Numbered from the stretch's first letter, positions 9,331-20,751 are shown. The stretch is DNA of 64,000 nt from Malikia sp. (GCF_028687635.1 NZ_JAQTZS010000011.1:28002-92001); one strand, 5' to 3'. Translations and numbers: made by a program. Notes: generated by a model not told the origin, from the letters alone.

Positions 9331-10406
9331 GGGTGGAACCTCCGCAATGCCAGCCCGGTCGCGACGAGGTAGGAGGTCGATTCGGAGGTCAGCGCGCCCG
9401 CCTTGACTCCGGGTCCGAGCACCATGCCGTCGAAGGGGTTGATGACCTTGCACGGAAAGGCGGTCTGGGCCGCGACGGCCTCGACCACGCCGGGCAAGGC
9501 GGCGCAACCGCCCGACAGCAGGAGGTGATCGACCTTGTTGTGCGGGGTGCTGGTGAAGAAGAACTGCAGCGCCCGCCCGATCTCCTGGCCCAGGCTGTCC
9601 ATGAAGGGGCGCAGCACCTTGTCGGCATAATCCGCCGGCAGGTCGCCAGCCTTCTTCTTGGCGTCGGCTTCCTCGAAGCTCAGACCGTACTGGCGCGCGA
9701 TCTGCTGCGTCAGCATGGCGCCACCAAAGACCTGATCGCGCTCGTAGATCACGTCGTCGTTGCGGATGACCTGCAGGCCGGTGCTGTACGATCCGACCTC
9801 GAACAATGCGATCAACGCGTCAAGGCCGTGGTTGGGCAGCGCATCGATGACGCGACTGGCAGCCAGGCGCGTGGCATAGGACTCGACGTCCATCACGACG
9901 GGCACCAGTCCGACCGCCTCGGCCACGGCCTGGCGGTCCGAGACCTTCTCCTTGCGCGAGGCGGCCAGCAGCACGTCGACCATCTCGGGCGAGCCGGCCG
10001 TTGGCCCGATCACGCAAAAGTCCAGACTGACCTCGGCCAGGGGAAAGGGGATGTACTGGGAGGCATCCGCCTCGACCTGGGCTTCCAGTTCAAGGTCGCT
10101 GAGGCCGGCCGCCAGCACGATTTTCTTGGTGATGACCGCCGAACCCGGCAAGGCCAGCGCCACGTTCCGGGTCTTGCTGCCACATTTGCGCAACAGGCGG
10201 CGCAGGGCCTCGGCCACCTCGTCGAACTTCTCGACGTTGCCCTCGTTGACCCAGCCGCGCTCGAGCGGCTCCATGCCGCAGTGCTCCAGCACCAGCTGGC
10301 CGTCCCGGCCGCGACCCAGCTCGACCAGCTTGACAGTGGAGGAACTGATATCGATGCCGAGCAGGGGCGCAGGCCCCCGCCCCATGAGTATCCCAGAAGA
10401 GACCAC
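9327..10406 (-). CDS. pilM: Type IV pilus assembly protein PilM
   Basis: A 359-residue actin-like cytoplasmic ATPase fold protein. It starts LLGIDISSSTVKLVELGR and contains the second phosphate motif LFEVGSYSTGLQVI and the adenosine motif LLLSGGCAALPGV, with FTSTPHNKVDHL in between. It binds the PilN INLLP tail at the inner membrane. Two starts are possible: a GTG at 10406 directly behind a GGGGGGAAGGAA purine run, or an ATG at 10385 (MGRGPAPLLG). I use the GTG because the leader length then matches relatives, but this is not certain. It is the first gene of the pil operon. Confidence 0.93.
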   Translation of the reverse strand: MVSSGILMGRGPAPLLGIDISSSTVKLVELGRGRDGQLVLEHCGMEPLERGWVNEGNVEKFDEVAEALRRLLRKCGSKTRNVALALPGSAVITKKIVLAAGLSDLELEAQVEADASQYIPFPLAEVSLDFCVIGPTAGSPEMVDVLLAASRKEKVSDRQAVAEAVGLVPVVMDVESYATRLAASRVIDALPNHGLDALIALFEVGSYSTGLQVIRNDDVIYERDQVFGGAMLTQQIARQYGLSFEEADAKKKAGDLPADYADKVLRPFMDSLGQEIGRALQFFFTSTPHNKVDHLLLSGGCAALPGVVEAVAAQTAFPCKVINPFDGMVLGPGVKAGALTSESTSYLVATGLALRRFHP

Positions 10407-10461
10407 TTCCTTCCCCCCGTTAAAAAGGCGCCTGCATGACGTCTTTTCTTGCTTTGCTTAC

Positions 10462-10491
10462 ATACTAGCAGCAAGATAGCCTAGTTAACAA
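10462..10491 (-). promoter_or_regulatory. Candidate sigma-70 promoter for pilMNOPQ
   Basis: Reading the minus strand there is TTGTTA (10486-10491), an 18-base spacer and TAGTAT (10462-10467), in the AT-rich gap between the divergent pilM and ponA genes. The predicted leader to the pilM GTG is about 45-50 bases. Support is by consensus only. Confidence 0.4.
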
Positions 10492-10578
10492 GGCTAATGC
10501 CCGGCAAATGAATTGCCACAGTTACCATTTCCAACCACGGGCACCATTCGAGGCCAGGCAGTCGGGCGAGCAGATTTC

Positions 10579-10584
10579 TATAAT
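10579..10584 (+). promoter_or_regulatory. Possible -10 element for ponA
   Basis: A perfect TATAAT lies 26 bases before the ponA ATG. No convincing -35 hexamer is seen at 16-18 bases upstream, so it would need an activator or be a chance match. The leader would be about 20 bases. Confidence 0.3.
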
Positions 10585-10610
10585 CGCGCACCACTTCCAG
10601 ACGCACACGC

Positions 10611-12998
10611 ATGCCTGCTCGCACCCCCCATCCGAACTCACCAGAGGGCCGGCCCTCTGCCCGCGGCCAACGCCCGTCCACGGGCTGGCGCTGGCTCAAG
10701 TGGCTGCTCGGCGCAGCCATCGCCAGCGGGCTGGCGCTGCTGCTGGCGCTGGGCATCGCGCTCGCGGTGGCATTTCCCAATCTGCCCGACGTCACCGCGC
10801 TGGCTGACTACCGACCCAAGCTGCCGCTGCGCGTGCTGAGCGCCGACGGCGAGACCATCGCCGAATTCGGCGAGGAGCGGCGCAACCTGACGCCCATCGA
10901 GGACATCCCGCCGGTCATGATCAATGCCGTGCTGGCGATCGAGGACGCGCGCTTCTACGAGCACAGCGGCATCGACTACATCGGCATGCTGCGCGCGGCG
11001 CTGGCCAACCTGGGCCGCGCCAAGAGCCAAGGCGCCTCGACCATCACGATGCAGGTCGCGCGCAACGTCTACCTGTCGAGCGAGAAGAGCTACCAGCGCA
11101 AGATCTACGAGGTGCTGCTGACCTTCAAGCTGGAGGCCTTGCTGAGCAAGGACCAGATCCTCGGGATCTACATGAACCAGATCTTCCTGGGCCACCGCGC
11201 CTACGGCTTCGCCGCCGCGTCCCAGGTCTATTTCGGCAAGCCGCTCAAGGAACTCACGATCGCCGAGGCCGCCATGCTCGCCGGCCTGCCCAAGGCGCCT
11301 TCGGCCTACAACCCGATCACCAACCCCAAGCGGGCCCGCATTCGCCAGCTCTACATCATCGAGCGCATGCAGGAAAACGGCTTCATCACCGCGGAGCAAG
11401 CGCGCGCGGCCAAGGAGGAAGAGCTGGTGCTGAAGCGCGACAGCGGCAAGCAGCCGCTGCACGCCGAGTACCTGGCCGAGATGGTGCGCCAGGTGGTCTA
11501 CCAGCAGTACGGCCCCGAGACTTACACCCGAGGCCTGACGGTACACACGACGCTGGACGCACAGGCACAGCGCGCCGCCTACAACGCGCTGCGCCGTGGC
11601 GTGCTCGACTTCGAGCGCCGACAGCATTACCGTGGCCCCGAGAAGTTCATCGAGCTGCCGGCCGACCCCAGGGCACGTACCGAGGCGATCGACGAGGTCA
11701 TCACCAGCCGCCCCGACAACGGCGAGCTGCGCACGGCGGTGGTGTTGGAGGCCGGACCGCGCAGGGTGCTCGTGGTACGCGGCGATGACGAACTGATCGC
11801 GATCACGGGCGACGGACTGAAACCGGTGCAGTCGGGCCTGTCGGACAAGGCGCCGCCCAACCTCAGGCTGCGTCCGGGCGCGGTGGTGCGGGTGGTCAGG
11901 AACGCGACGGGCTGGGAGCTGACGCAGCTGCCCGAGGTCGAGTCGGCCTTCGTCGCGCTTGATCCCCGCAGCGGCGAAATCCGCGCACTGGTCGGCGGCT
12001 TCGACTTCGAAAAGAACAAGTTCAACCACGTGACCCAGGCCTGGCGTCAGCCGGGTTCGAGCTTCAAGCCCTTCATCTATTCGGCCGCGCTCGAGAAGGG
12101 CATCTCGCCGGCGACCGTGGTCAACGACGGGCCGCTCTACTTCAACGCCGGCGTCACGGGCGGCCAGCCCTGGGAACCCAAGAACTATGACGGCAAGTTC
12201 GAAGGTCCGATGACCGTGCGTACCGCGCTGGCCAAGTCCAAGAACATGGTGTCGATCCGCATCCTGCAGACCGTGGGGGCGGCCGAGGTACAACGGTGGG
12301 TCACGCGCTTCGGCTTCGACGCCGACAAGCACCCGCCCTACCTGACGATGGCGCTGGGCGCGGGCTCGGTCACGCCGCTGCAGATGGCGGCCGGCTACGG
12401 CGTGTTCGCCAACGGCGGGCACTATGCCGCGCCGCGCTTCATCAGCCGCATTGACGACCACCGGGGCCGCGTGCTGCAAGAGTTCAAGCCGCCGGCACCG
12501 GAAGACATGCCACAGGTGATCGAGCCGCGCAACGCCTTCATCATGAACCAGTTGCTCAACGAGGTCGCTCGCTCCGGTACCGCCGCACGCGCCCAGGCCA
12601 CGCTCAAGCGGCCCGACCTCTACGGCAAGACCGGCACCACCAACGATGCGGTGGATGCCTGGTTCGTGGGCTACCAGCCCACCCTGGTCGGCGCGGTCTG
12701 GGTCGGCTATGACAACCCGCGCAACCTGGGCAGCCGCGAGACTGGCGGCGGCCTGTCGCTGCCGATCTGGATCAACTTCATGCAGGAGGCGCTGCGCGAC
12801 ACGCCAGTGGCCGAACTTGCGGTCCCGCCCGGCGTGGTCAACGTCCAGGGCGAGTGGTACTACGACAACTACGCGCCCGGCAGCGGCGTGGCCCGACTGG
12901 GCGGCGGCGAGGGCGAGGGCGAGAGCACGAGCGAGGAGGCACCGCCGCCAGCCGAGTCGGAGGAGAAACGCGGCATCCTGGACCTGTTCAAGAACTGA
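10611..12998 (+). CDS. ponA: Penicillin-binding protein 1A, bifunctional transglycosylase/transpeptidase
   Basis: A 795-residue class A PBP building peptidoglycan in the periplasm. A single N-terminal membrane anchor (about residues 26-52) is followed by the GT51 glycosyltransferase domain with [12 protein letters not shown] (catalytic Glu), [13 protein letters not shown] and KTYEVLLT-type motifs ending in [11 protein letters not shown]. An OB-like linker comes next. The transpeptidase domain has the SxxK serine in [12 protein letters not shown] (AKSKNMVSI) and KTG ([10 protein letters not shown]). The C-terminus is acidic and Glu-rich. It is divergent from pilM, the common arrangement in Beta- and Gammaproteobacteria. 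Its last 11 bases overlap cyaY on the other strand. Confidence 0.96.
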   Translation: MPARTPHPNSPEGRPSARGQRPSTGWRWLKWLLGAAIASGLALLLALGIALAVAFPNLPDVTALADYRPKLPLRVLSADGETIAEFGEERRNLTPIEDIPPVMINAVLAIEDARFYEHSGIDYIGMLRAALANLGRAKSQGASTITMQVARNVYLSSEKSYQRKIYEVLLTFKLEALLSKDQILGIYMNQIFLGHRAYGFAAASQVYFGKPLKELTIAEAAMLAGLPKAPSAYNPITNPKRARIRQLYIIERMQENGFITAEQARAAKEEELVLKRDSGKQPLHAEYLAEMVRQVVYQQYGPETYTRGLTVHTTLDAQAQRAAYNALRRGVLDFERRQHYRGPEKFIELPADPRARTEAIDEVITSRPDNGELRTAVVLEAGPRRVLVVRGDDELIAITGDGLKPVQSGLSDKAPPNLRLRPGAVVRVVRNATGWELTQLPEVESAFVALDPRSGEIRALVGGFDFEKNKFNHVTQAWRQPGSSFKPFIYSAALEKGISPATVVNDGPLYFNAGVTGGQPWEPKNYDGKFEGPMTVRTALAKSKNMVSIRILQTVGAAEVQRWVTRFGFDADKHPPYLTMALGAGSVTPLQMAAGYGVFANGGHYAAPRFISRIDDHRGRVLQEFKPPAPEDMPQVIEPRNAFIMNQLLNEVARSGTAARAQATLKRPDLYGKTGTTNDAVDAWFVGYQPTLVGAVWVGYDNPRNLGSRETGGGLSLPIWINFMQEALRDTPVAELAVPPGVVNVQGEWYYDNYAPGSGVARLGGGEGEGESTSEEAPPPAESEEKRGILDLFKN

Positions 12999-13317
12999 AG
13001 ACCAGTGGCTGGCCAGCCTGCGCGCTGGCCTCGCGCGAGAGGTGGGTGAAGAACTCGCCCGCCCCCTTGGTGTCCTGCCAGTGACTGCCATCGAACCGGT
13101 AGTGATAGCCACCCGAGCGCGCGGCCAGCCAGATCTCGTGCAAGGGTTTCTGCAGGTTGATCACGATCTGGCTGCGGTTGGCGAAGCTCAGCGTGATCAC
13201 GCCACCATTGCGCTGGTTGTCGATGTCGGCATCGCTCTCGTCACTGATGCGGTCGCAGGCCAGCTCGATGGCCTTGAGCACGGCTTCAGCATGGTCCATG
13301 TATTCGAGGTCGGTCAT
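12988..13317 (-). CDS. cyaY: Iron-sulfur cluster assembly protein CyaY (bacterial frataxin)
   Basis: A 109-residue acidic protein with the frataxin fold order. Helix 1 carries [17 protein letters not shown] with acidic residues, followed by [28 protein letters not shown], the hallmark [17 protein letters not shown] and [16 protein letters not shown]. In known systems it binds iron and modulates IscS. The start codon is separated by only 11 bases from the start of lptM on the opposite strand. The stop lies within the ponA 3' end. Confidence 0.95.
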   Translation of the reverse strand: MTDLEYMDHAEAVLKAIELACDRISDESDADIDNQRNGGVITLSFANRSQIVINLQKPLHEIWLAARSGGYHYRFDGSHWQDTKGAGEFFTHLSREASAQAGQPLVFSS

Positions 13318-13328
13318 ACAATTCCCGG

Positions 13329-13535
13329 ATGTTTGAAATCAGGCAAATTCTAGGCCCGACCCGTCCCCCCGCCCTTGGCCCCACGGCTGGCGGGGCCTTG
13401 GCCTGCGCCGGCCGCAAGGCGCTGGCAGGACTGTGCGCCGCCGCCCTGCTGACCCTGGCCGGTTGCGGCCAGAAGGGTCCGCTCTATCTGCCGGACCCGG
13501 CCGCCGCCCAACCGGCACCCGCCACCTCACGCTGA
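13329..13535 (+). CDS. lptM: LPS-assembly-associated small lipoprotein LptM (YifL-like)
   Basis: A 68-residue protein with the diagnostic [15 protein letters not shown]: lipobox LAGC followed by GQKGPLYLP. In E. coli, LptM stabilises the LptD-LptE translocon. As written, the segment before the hydrophobic helix is long (about 32 residues); an in-frame TTG at 13398 would give a more ordinary signal peptide ([17 protein letters not shown]). A TACAAT -10-like box at 13317-13322 would place transcription start at or very near the 13329 ATG, so that start might be leaderless. It precedes lysA by nine bases, the usual gene pair. Confidence 0.85.
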   Translation: MFEIRQILGPTRPPALGPTAGGALACAGRKALAGLCAAALLTLAGCGQKGPLYLPDPAAAQPAPATSR

Positions 13536-13544
13536 AAAGACCCC

Positions 13545-14831
13545 ATGTCCCAACTCGAACAAGCCCGCGCCGACCTGCCGGCACGCCCCCACATCGACTA
13601 CCGTGACGGCCAGCTGATGGTCGAGGGCATGTCCGCCACCCAACTGGCGCGCGAGCACGGCACGCCGCTGTTCGTCTATTCGCAGGCGGTGATGCTGGAC
13701 GCGCTGGCGGCCTATCAGCACGGCTTCACGGGCCGCGACGCGCTGATCTGCTACGCGATGAAGGCCAATTCGACGCTGGCCGTGCTGCGCACCTTCGTCG
13801 AGGCCGGCTGCGGCCTCGACATCGTCTCGGGCGGCGAGCTTGAGCGCGCGCTGCGCGTGGGCGTCGATCCGGCCAAGGTGATCTTCTCGGGCGTGGGCAA
13901 GACCCGCGCCGAGATGCGCCGCGCGCTGGAGGCTGGCATCGGCTGCTTCAACGTCGAGAGCCTGCCCGAGCTCGATGTGCTGAGCGCGGTCGCCCATGAA
14001 ATGGGTCTGCGCGCGCCGGTCAGCCTGCGCGTCAACCCCGACGTCGACGCCAAGACCCATCCCTATATCTCGACCGGCCTCAAGGGCAACAAGTTCGGCA
14101 TCGCCCATACCGACGCGCTGGTGGCCTACCGCCATGCCGCCGCCCTGCCGGGCCTGAAAGTCACCGGCATCGACTGCCATATCGGCTCGCAGATCACCGA
14201 GACCTCGCCCTACCTCGACGCGATGGACCGGGTGCTCGACCTGGTCGACGCGATCGAAGCCGCCGGCATCCGTCTGGAGCACATCGACTTCGGCGGCGGC
14301 CTGGGCATCAACTACCACGGCGAAATTCCGCCGGCGGCCGACGCGCTGTGGCAGCTGCTGCTGGCCAAGCTCGATGCGCGCGGCTACGGCCAGCACAAGC
14401 TCGTGATCGAGCCGGGCCGCTCGCTGGTCGGCAATGCCGGCGTCTGCCTGACCGAGGCGGTGTTCCTGAAACCCGGCGAGCAGAAGAACTTCCTGATCGT
14501 CGACGCGGCGATGAACGACCTGCCGCGCCCGGCGATGTACGAGGCCTACCACGCCATCGTGCCGGTGCGGCCGCGCGAGGCCGAGGCGCAGACCTGGGAC
14601 GTGGTCGGCCCGGTCTGCGAGAGCGGCGACTGGCTGGGCCGCGACCGCGCGCTCGCCGTGCAAGCTGGCGATCTGCTGGCGGTCTGCTCGGCCGGTGCCT
14701 ACTGCATGAGCATGTCGAGCAACTACAACACGCGCGGTCGCGCGGCCGAGGTGCTGGTCCAGGGCGACCAGGCGCGCCTGGTGCGCGCGCGCGAGTCGAT
14801 CGACGACCAGCTGCGACTCGAAAGCCTTTGA
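13545..14831 (+). CDS. lysA: Diaminopimelate decarboxylase
   Basis: A 428-residue PLP enzyme (fold type III) making L-lysine from meso-DAP. Seen are the PLP lysine in [22 protein letters not shown], the HIGSQI motif, the glycine-rich phosphate loop [21 protein letters not shown], and the C-terminal [11 protein letters not shown] and [12 protein letters not shown]. The ATG is chosen with the lptM stop just upstream. Length and motifs are standard. Confidence 0.96.
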   Translation: MSQLEQARADLPARPHIDYRDGQLMVEGMSATQLAREHGTPLFVYSQAVMLDALAAYQHGFTGRDALICYAMKANSTLAVLRTFVEAGCGLDIVSGGELERALRVGVDPAKVIFSGVGKTRAEMRRALEAGIGCFNVESLPELDVLSAVAHEMGLRAPVSLRVNPDVDAKTHPYISTGLKGNKFGIAHTDALVAYRHAAALPGLKVTGIDCHIGSQITETSPYLDAMDRVLDLVDAIEAAGIRLEHIDFGGGLGINYHGEIPPAADALWQLLLAKLDARGYGQHKLVIEPGRSLVGNAGVCLTEAVFLKPGEQKNFLIVDAAMNDLPRPAMYEAYHAIVPVRPREAEAQTWDVVGPVCESGDWLGRDRALAVQAGDLLAVCSAGAYCMSMSSNYNTRGRAAEVLVQGDQARLVRARESIDDQLRLESL

Positions 14832-14874
14832 AACCTGGCTGGCGGTCCCGCCCCGAAAAAGACACCCCAGTTGC

Positions 14875-15297
14875 TCACTTCCAGCAATCGGCGACCGTCA
14901 CGCCTTCTCCACTCACGCCCTTGACGCCGGTACTGGTCAGCGTGAGGTCACCGCAACGGTCTGTACCAGTCGGACTGGCCTTCAGCGTATAGGAGCTTGC
15001 CGACACCGTTGCGCCCAGGCTGAGTCTGTAGCGCGGAGAATCGGGCGGCACCTGCAGCAACCGTTCAGGCAAGCGGGGATAGGCCAGGGGCGAACCGCTG
15101 GCATAGCCGTCATTGGCCGCGTAGTAGCGCTCCATGAATTGCTGCGCTTCAAGCAGCGCCGAGGTTGCGGTGACGCGGTCGCCCCGGCGCATGTATGCGA
15201 CATAACTGGGCCAGGCGATGGAGGTTATTATGCCGACAATGACCAGTGTCACCATCAGCTCCAGCAGTGACACGCCTCGGCTTCTGTTGCGTTTCAT
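14875..15297 (-). CDS. pilE: Type IV minor pilin, PilE-like
   Basis: A 140-residue prepilin with a short basic leader MKRNRSRG and the prepilin-peptidase site G/VSLLELMVTLVIVGI (Glu at +5). A conserved body follows, with AWPSYVAYMRRGDRVTA and a C-terminal Cys pair (TDRCGDLTL and VADCWK) that can form the D-loop disulfide. It is the last gene of the fimT-pilVWXE cluster and probably a minor subunit that primes pilus assembly, not the major pilin. The symbol follows the operon convention. Confidence 0.85.
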   Translation of the reverse strand: MKRNRSRGVSLLELMVTLVIVGIITSIAWPSYVAYMRRGDRVTATSALLEAQQFMERYYAANDGYASGSPLAYPRLPERLLQVPPDSPRYRLSLGATVSASSYTLKASPTGTDRCGDLTLTSTGVKGVSGEGVTVADCWK

Positions 15298-15306
15298 GAG
15301 CGGCTC

Positions 15307-16053
<747 letters not shown>

Positions 16054-16059
16054 CTGGGT

Positions 16060-16917
16060 TCAGAGCGCCATCCGGTTGCGCAGCGTCACGGTGGTGGCGT
16101 AGGCCCGTCGCACATGGCGGTCGGTCGAGGTCTGCGGATTCGAGGCGCAGTCGCGATAGCTCAGCATGCCGTCGCCACTCAGGACAGGCTCGTTGCTGCG
16201 CATCAGGAGGCAGATCCTGACGTTGACGACCAGGCTCCAATCATTCTCAGTATGGAGATCAGAGGCGCTGACGTAACGCACCACCGACCCCGGATTGGCG
16301 GTCGCCGCCTGGCCATAGTGAATATGCATCTCGGCAACATTGTCGACCAGGGGCTGACCACCAGACGCGCCGCTGCCAGTCGCGTAGGCGGCACAGTAGA
16401 GTTCAAAGCGCCCGCTGCCATCCACCTTCTCCTTGAGGTAATACCGGTTGTCGGCCAGCGCCGTGCCACCCGCCGCATTGATTCCGTTGCCCAGGCAATC
16501 TGACGGCTCGCCGTCAGAGGTGGGCACCGTATTGACAAGATCGGCCTGGTAGATAACCCGCAAGGCTGGCTTGCCCGGAGCCGTCGAGCAGGTCGGGGTG
16601 GACTGCGTGACTGAGATGAAGCCCTGATCGCAGCCAAAGATGGGCCGGTCCAGCACGGGACGAACCAGCTTGCCGGTGCTACCCAACCCGGTCGGCCAGA
16701 CGTAGCCTGCCATCAGCAGATCGCGTGTCAGGATGTCGAAGGCCAGCTGGGCGTTTTCGTTGAGCTCGGCGTAGGCGGCCTGCTCGCGGCCCGCCTGGCT
16801 CGAACCCAGGTAAGTCGCCAGCACGGCGGCGATGACGACCATCCCGATGACGAGCGCCACCATGACCTCGACCAGGGAAAAGCCGGCGGAGCGCTTGAGC
16901 GACTGAAGTGGCCTCAT
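16060..16917 (-). CDS. pilW: Type IV minor pilin PilW
   Basis: A 285-residue prepilin. The chosen start MRPLQSLKRSAG at 16917 overlaps the pilV stop by four bases and gives the leader followed by G/FSLVEVMVALVIGMVVI, the class III signal with Glu at +5. A long globular domain follows with AYAELNENAQLAFDILTRDLLMAGY, a segment found in PilW proteins. It is probably an inner-membrane-assembled minor pilin in the priming complex with FimT, PilV, PilX and PilE. Confidence 0.87.
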   Translation of the reverse strand: MRPLQSLKRSAGFSLVEVMVALVIGMVVIAAVLATYLGSSQAGREQAAYAELNENAQLAFDILTRDLLMAGYVWPTGLGSTGKLVRPVLDRPIFGCDQGFISVTQSTPTCSTAPGKPALRVIYQADLVNTVPTSDGEPSDCLGNGINAAGGTALADNRYYLKEKVDGSGRFELYCAAYATGSGASGGQPLVDNVAEMHIHYGQAATANPGSVVRYVSASDLHTENDWSLVVNVRICLLMRSNEPVLSGDGMLSYRDCASNPQTSTDRHVRRAYATTVTLRNRMAL

Positions 16918-17501
16918 GGCTTGATCCGGAAATACTGGCAGCGGATGCTGGTTGGATCCTGGTTCAAACCGGACGGACATTCGCGCTGGGCAGATGGCGA
17001 ATCATCTGACGCTCTCAGGGGTTCGCGCCAGGCGATCCAGACGTCCATGGCCGCGGCGTCCTCATCCCTTTGCAAGAAGACGGAGCCCTGGGGCAACTGG
17101 CTGCGCACCCACAGGCGCCACTGAGCCAGATCCAGCGCGGCGATCTGGGCCGGCGAGCAGCTCGCCGCAGCCGTGTTGCAGAGTTCTGCAGGCAAGGTGG
17201 CATTCGCTGCCTGAGCGGCAAGATCGAGCGTGAAATCATAAGCTCCCGCGTAAAAACCGGACGGCGACGACGGGTCGCCCTTGTTGGCGCGAATGCGCTC
17301 GCCAATGTCGACTGAAAGCTGGGTGGCCGTCGCGCGGTACTGGGACATCTTGGCGTAGCGTACCGAAGCCGCATTCACGGCGGCCAGCGCCAGCAGTCCC
17401 ACGGAAACGATCACGATGGAAACCGCGACCTCGATCATGGAGGATCCCTTGATGGAACGCCGAGTAGACCCACTCCTGCGTGAACCGGCTGCCCTCAACA
17501 T
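16914..17501 (-). CDS. pilV: Type IV minor pilin PilV
   Basis: A 195-residue prepilin with a leader rich in Arg (RRSGSTRRSIKG) and the cleavage region G/SSMIEVAVSIVIVSVGLLAL with Glu5. The body contains YRATATQLSVDIGERIRANKG, typical of PilV. The start overlaps the fimT 3' end by seven bases and the stop overlaps the pilW start by four, so the five genes are one operon. Confidence 0.86.
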   Translation of the reverse strand: MLRAAGSRRSGSTRRSIKGSSMIEVAVSIVIVSVGLLALAAVNAASVRYAKMSQYRATATQLSVDIGERIRANKGDPSSPSGFYAGAYDFTLDLAAQAANATLPAELCNTAAASCSPAQIAALDLAQWRLWVRSQLPQGSVFLQRDEDAAAMDVWIAWREPLRASDDSPSAQRECPSGLNQDPTSIRCQYFRIKP

Positions 17502-18049
17502 GCTGTCGCCTCCCTGGCCTGCAGGCTGGCACGGCCATTGTTAGAGACGCAGATCAGGCGCTTGGCCATCAGGGCCATCTTGGCCCCGGCCTCGGCGCCG
17601 GCGGGAGCGACCTCGAAAGTCTGGGTCGCCGCCTTGGCCCAGCCAGTGGCCTCGAAAACGAAGCGTGGCTTGGTCGATCCCGAGGGCGACTTGATCGATT
17701 CAATGTTCCTGAGCGGCCCCTGAACCCGGATGATTTCGTCGCCCGTCGTGTATTCGCGATTGATGGTGTTCGAGGGCTGGTAAACCATCCAGCCATCCTT
17801 CCAGAGGCCCGAGCCACCACAGGCGGTACCAGTAGAAGAAGCGCACAAGACCACAGGAGCCGAGCGCTTGATGGCTTCGGAGCGCGCCAGCCTGAAATCT
17901 TCCAGCAGGGACTGCGACGCCGCCTTGACACTCTGACTGTCGATGAAGGTGCGGAAGCCCGGCACCGTGACGGCCAGGAGCACGGTTACAACGGCAACCG
18001 TGACCACGAGTTCGACCAGCGTCAGGCCTTGCGCGGATGTTCTCATCAT
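17495..18049 (-). CDS. fimT: Type IV minor pilin FimT/GspH family
   Basis: A 184-residue pseudopilin with MMRTSAQG/LTLVELVVTVAVVTVLLAV (Glu5) and the GspH/FimT signature SQSLLEDFRLARSEAIKRSAPVVLC. It has a C-terminal ICVSNNGRASLQ segment; related FimT proteins with a basic C-terminus bind DNA during uptake. It is the first gene of the minor-pilin operon and lies behind an AT-rich regulatory region with two inverted repeats and a good promoter match. Confidence 0.85.
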   Translation of the reverse strand: MMRTSAQGLTLVELVVTVAVVTVLLAVTVPGFRTFIDSQSVKAASQSLLEDFRLARSEAIKRSAPVVLCASSTGTACGGSGLWKDGWMVYQPSNTINREYTTGDEIIRVQGPLRNIESIKSPSGSTKPRFVFEATGWAKAATQTFEVAPAGAEAGAKMALMAKRLICVSNNGRASLQAREATAC

Positions 18050-18107
18050 TCGACTGTGCGGGTCATGCAGGCGAGCCCACCTTCACAAAAAGGACAGCAT
18101 TCAACGA

Positions 18108-18126
18108 TTGCCATGCGGGATGGCAA
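18108..18126. repeat. Inverted repeat in the fimT leader
   Basis: TTGCCAT and ATGGCAA are separated by GCGGG, a perfect 7-base palindrome just downstream of the predicted fimT promoter. It could form a hairpin at the start of the mRNA or be an operator. Confidence 0.5.
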
Positions 18127-18130
18127 ATTA

Positions 18131-18159
18131 ATTATGTCAAAATAAATAACGAAAAGCAA
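18131..18159 (-). promoter_or_regulatory. fimT: Candidate sigma-70 promoter of the minor-pilin operon
   Basis: On the minus strand TTGCTT (18154-18159) is followed after 17 bases by CATAAT (18131-18136). The leader to the fimT ATG would be about 75 bases. The region is strongly AT-rich against the genome background. Confidence 0.5.
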
Positions 18160-18160
18160 G

Positions 18161-18185
18161 ATATGTCATTTGGCACATGACATAT
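18161..18185. promoter_or_regulatory. Perfect 9-base inverted repeat abutting the fimT -35 box
   Basis: ATATGTCAT and ATGACATAT are separated by seven bases and end one base from the -35 hexamer. The position (about -38 to -62) suits an activator binding site. I cannot assign a regulator. Confidence 0.5.
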
Positions 18186-18312
18186 TAAAAGCCTCATGCT
18201 GATCCCGCAAGGTCAGCAGGACTTCGTGCTGCGAGGCGGCCTGTACCCATGACTGCACCGGCTGACGATCAGCCAGCCGGCCAGCAAATCGGAGACCGTC
18301 CAGGTACTCCGG
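18186..18312. other. Intergenic region without a supported gene
   Basis: The frame of msrP remains open for 48 codons beyond its TAG stop on the minus strand (YLDGLRFAGRLADRQPV...). There is no start codon with a ribosome site and no family I recognise. It could be a gene remnant or chance open frame in GC-rich DNA. No msrQ is present here. Confidence 0.3.
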
Positions 18313-19302
<990 letters not shown>

Positions 19303-19359
19303 GGTGACGGCACTTTCACGACAGCAGCAATGGCGTTCGTGCAAGGTAACAGAAACGAA

Positions 19360-19397
19360 AAACCCGGAACGCCCCTGGGTCGGGACTTTCCGGGTTT
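19360..19397 (-). terminator. Rho-independent terminator after ccsA
   Basis: AAACCCGGAA and TTCCGGGTTT form a 10-base stem around an 18-base loop. On the minus strand the 3' arm continues into GTTTTTCGTTT. It lies 17 bases after the ccsA stop, between ccsA and msrP. Confidence 0.6.
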
Positions 19398-19413
19398 CGC
19401 GGTCCAGCGGCGA

Positions 19414-20751
19414 TCAGAGTTCGCCGTAGCTGTGCAGGCCGCTGAGGAACATGTTGACGCCGATGAAGGCGAAGGTGGTCACGACCAGGCCGGTCAGCGC
19501 CCACCAGGCCGCCACCGTGCCGCGCAGGCCCTTCATCAGGCGCATGTGCAGCCAGGCCGCGTAGTTGAGCCAGACGATCAGGGCCCAGGTTTCCTTGGGG
19601 TCCCAGCTCCAGTAGCCACCCCAGGCTTCGGCCGCCCACAGCGCGCCGAGCACGGTCGCGATGGTGAAGAAGGCAAAGCCCACCGCGATCGCCTTGTACA
19701 TCACGTCATCGAGCACCTCGAGCGCGGGCAGCCGCTCGGCGATGCGCCGGCGCGCGAACAGGATGCCGCCCACGATCAAGGCCGAAAGGCCGAAGTAGAC
19801 GAACCAGTAGCCACTGCCGGCCTGCGCGGCGCCACGGCGGAACACCAGCGGCTCGAAGCACAGCACGATGCCGAGCAGCCACAGCGGCGCCAGCTTGAAC
19901 CAGCGGGTCTCACCGGCGCCATGCTTGATCAGGTAGGCAAAGGCCAGCATGGCCGAGAGCGCGAAGGTGCCGTAGCCGATGAAGTTGGCCGGCACATGCA
20001 GCTTCATCCACCAGCTCTGCAGCGCCGGTACCAGGGGTTGGATCTGGTGCGCCTCGCGCACCACGGTGTACCAGAGCAGGAAGCCGACGGCTGCGCTGAC
20101 CACCAGCATCACGAAGGCACCCATGCGGCGGGTCTGGTAGATGTCCTCGTAGTAGAGGTAGTAGGCCGCGGTCAGCCAGGAGAACAGCACGAAGACCTCG
20201 TAGAGGTTGCTGACCGGGATATGGCCGACGTCGGCGCCGATCAGGTAGCTCTCGTACCAGCGCACCAGGGTGCCGACCAGCGCGAGCACGACCGCGACCC
20301 AGGTCAGGCGCGAGCCCAGCTTCTCGAAGGCATCACCCGCGCGCGACAGCAGGCCGACCCAGTAGAAGGAGGTCGCGATGAAGAACAGCATGCACATCCA
20401 GAGGATGGCCGACTGACTGGAGAGGAAATACTTGAGCAGGAAAGCCTGCTCGGCGCGCGCGAGATCGGGTCCGCTGCCGGTCTGGTAGAGCCAGATCGCC
20501 AGCAAGGCCAGCGCGGCCACCGCCAGCGTCAGCTGGCGCACCGGACGCCAGAACCAGGCCAGCGCGACCAGCGAGGGCACCGTGCCGACCAGGATGGCCT
20601 GCTCGTAGCCGTTCATGTAGGCGCCGTAGAGCGCGAAGGCGATGCCGGCACCCGCCGTGACGAGGGCGGCGAACAGCCAGTCCCCCAGGTTTCTGCGGCC
20701 GAAGTAGCCGGGGGGCAATTGCAGGGCGACGGTCTGGGTAGCGGTATTCAT
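19414..20751 (-). CDS. ccsA: Cytochrome c biogenesis protein CcsA (ResC/CcsB-type haem handling permease)
   Basis: A 445-residue multi-spanning inner-membrane protein of System II cytochrome c maturation. The periplasmic tryptophan-rich haem-binding motif is present (WGGYWSWDPKETWALIVWL, WWD domain), with conserved His residues in flanking helices (for example MKLHVPANFIGYG and WLHMRLMKG). It moves haem outward and ligates it to apocytochrome CXXCH with ResB. The start overlaps the resB stop by four bases. Naming in this family is inconsistent (ccsA, ccsB, resC). Confidence 0.93.
   Translation of the reverse strand: MNTATQTVALQLPPGYFGRRNLGDWLFAALVTAGAGIAFALYGAYMNGYEQAILVGTVPSLVALAWFWRPVRQLTLAVAALALLAIWLYQTGSGPDLARAEQAFLLKYFLSSQSAILWMCMLFFIATSFYWVGLLSRAGDAFEKLGSRLTWVAVVLALVGTLVRWYESYLIGADVGHIPVSNLYEVFVLFSWLTAAYYLYYEDIYQTRRMGAFVMLVVSAAVGFLLWYTVVREAHQIQPLVPALQSWWMKLHVPANFIGYGTFALSAMLAFAYLIKHGAGETRWFKLAPLWLLGIVLCFEPLVFRRGAAQAGSGYWFVYFGLSALIVGGILFARRRIAERLPALEVLDDVMYKAIAVGFAFFTIATVLGALWAAEAWGGYWSWDPKETWALIVWLNYAAWLHMRLMKGLRGTVAAWWALTGLVVTTFAFIGVNMFLSGLHSYGEL

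Noticed and set aside
10638..13112. 824-codon minus-strand frame opposite ponA
   Set aside because: No domain or start signal; the ponA frame carries all motifs.
18189..18312. Possible readthrough extension or msrQ start after msrP
   Set aside because: A TAG stop separates it, there is no start with ribosome site and no haem-protein membrane helices are seen.
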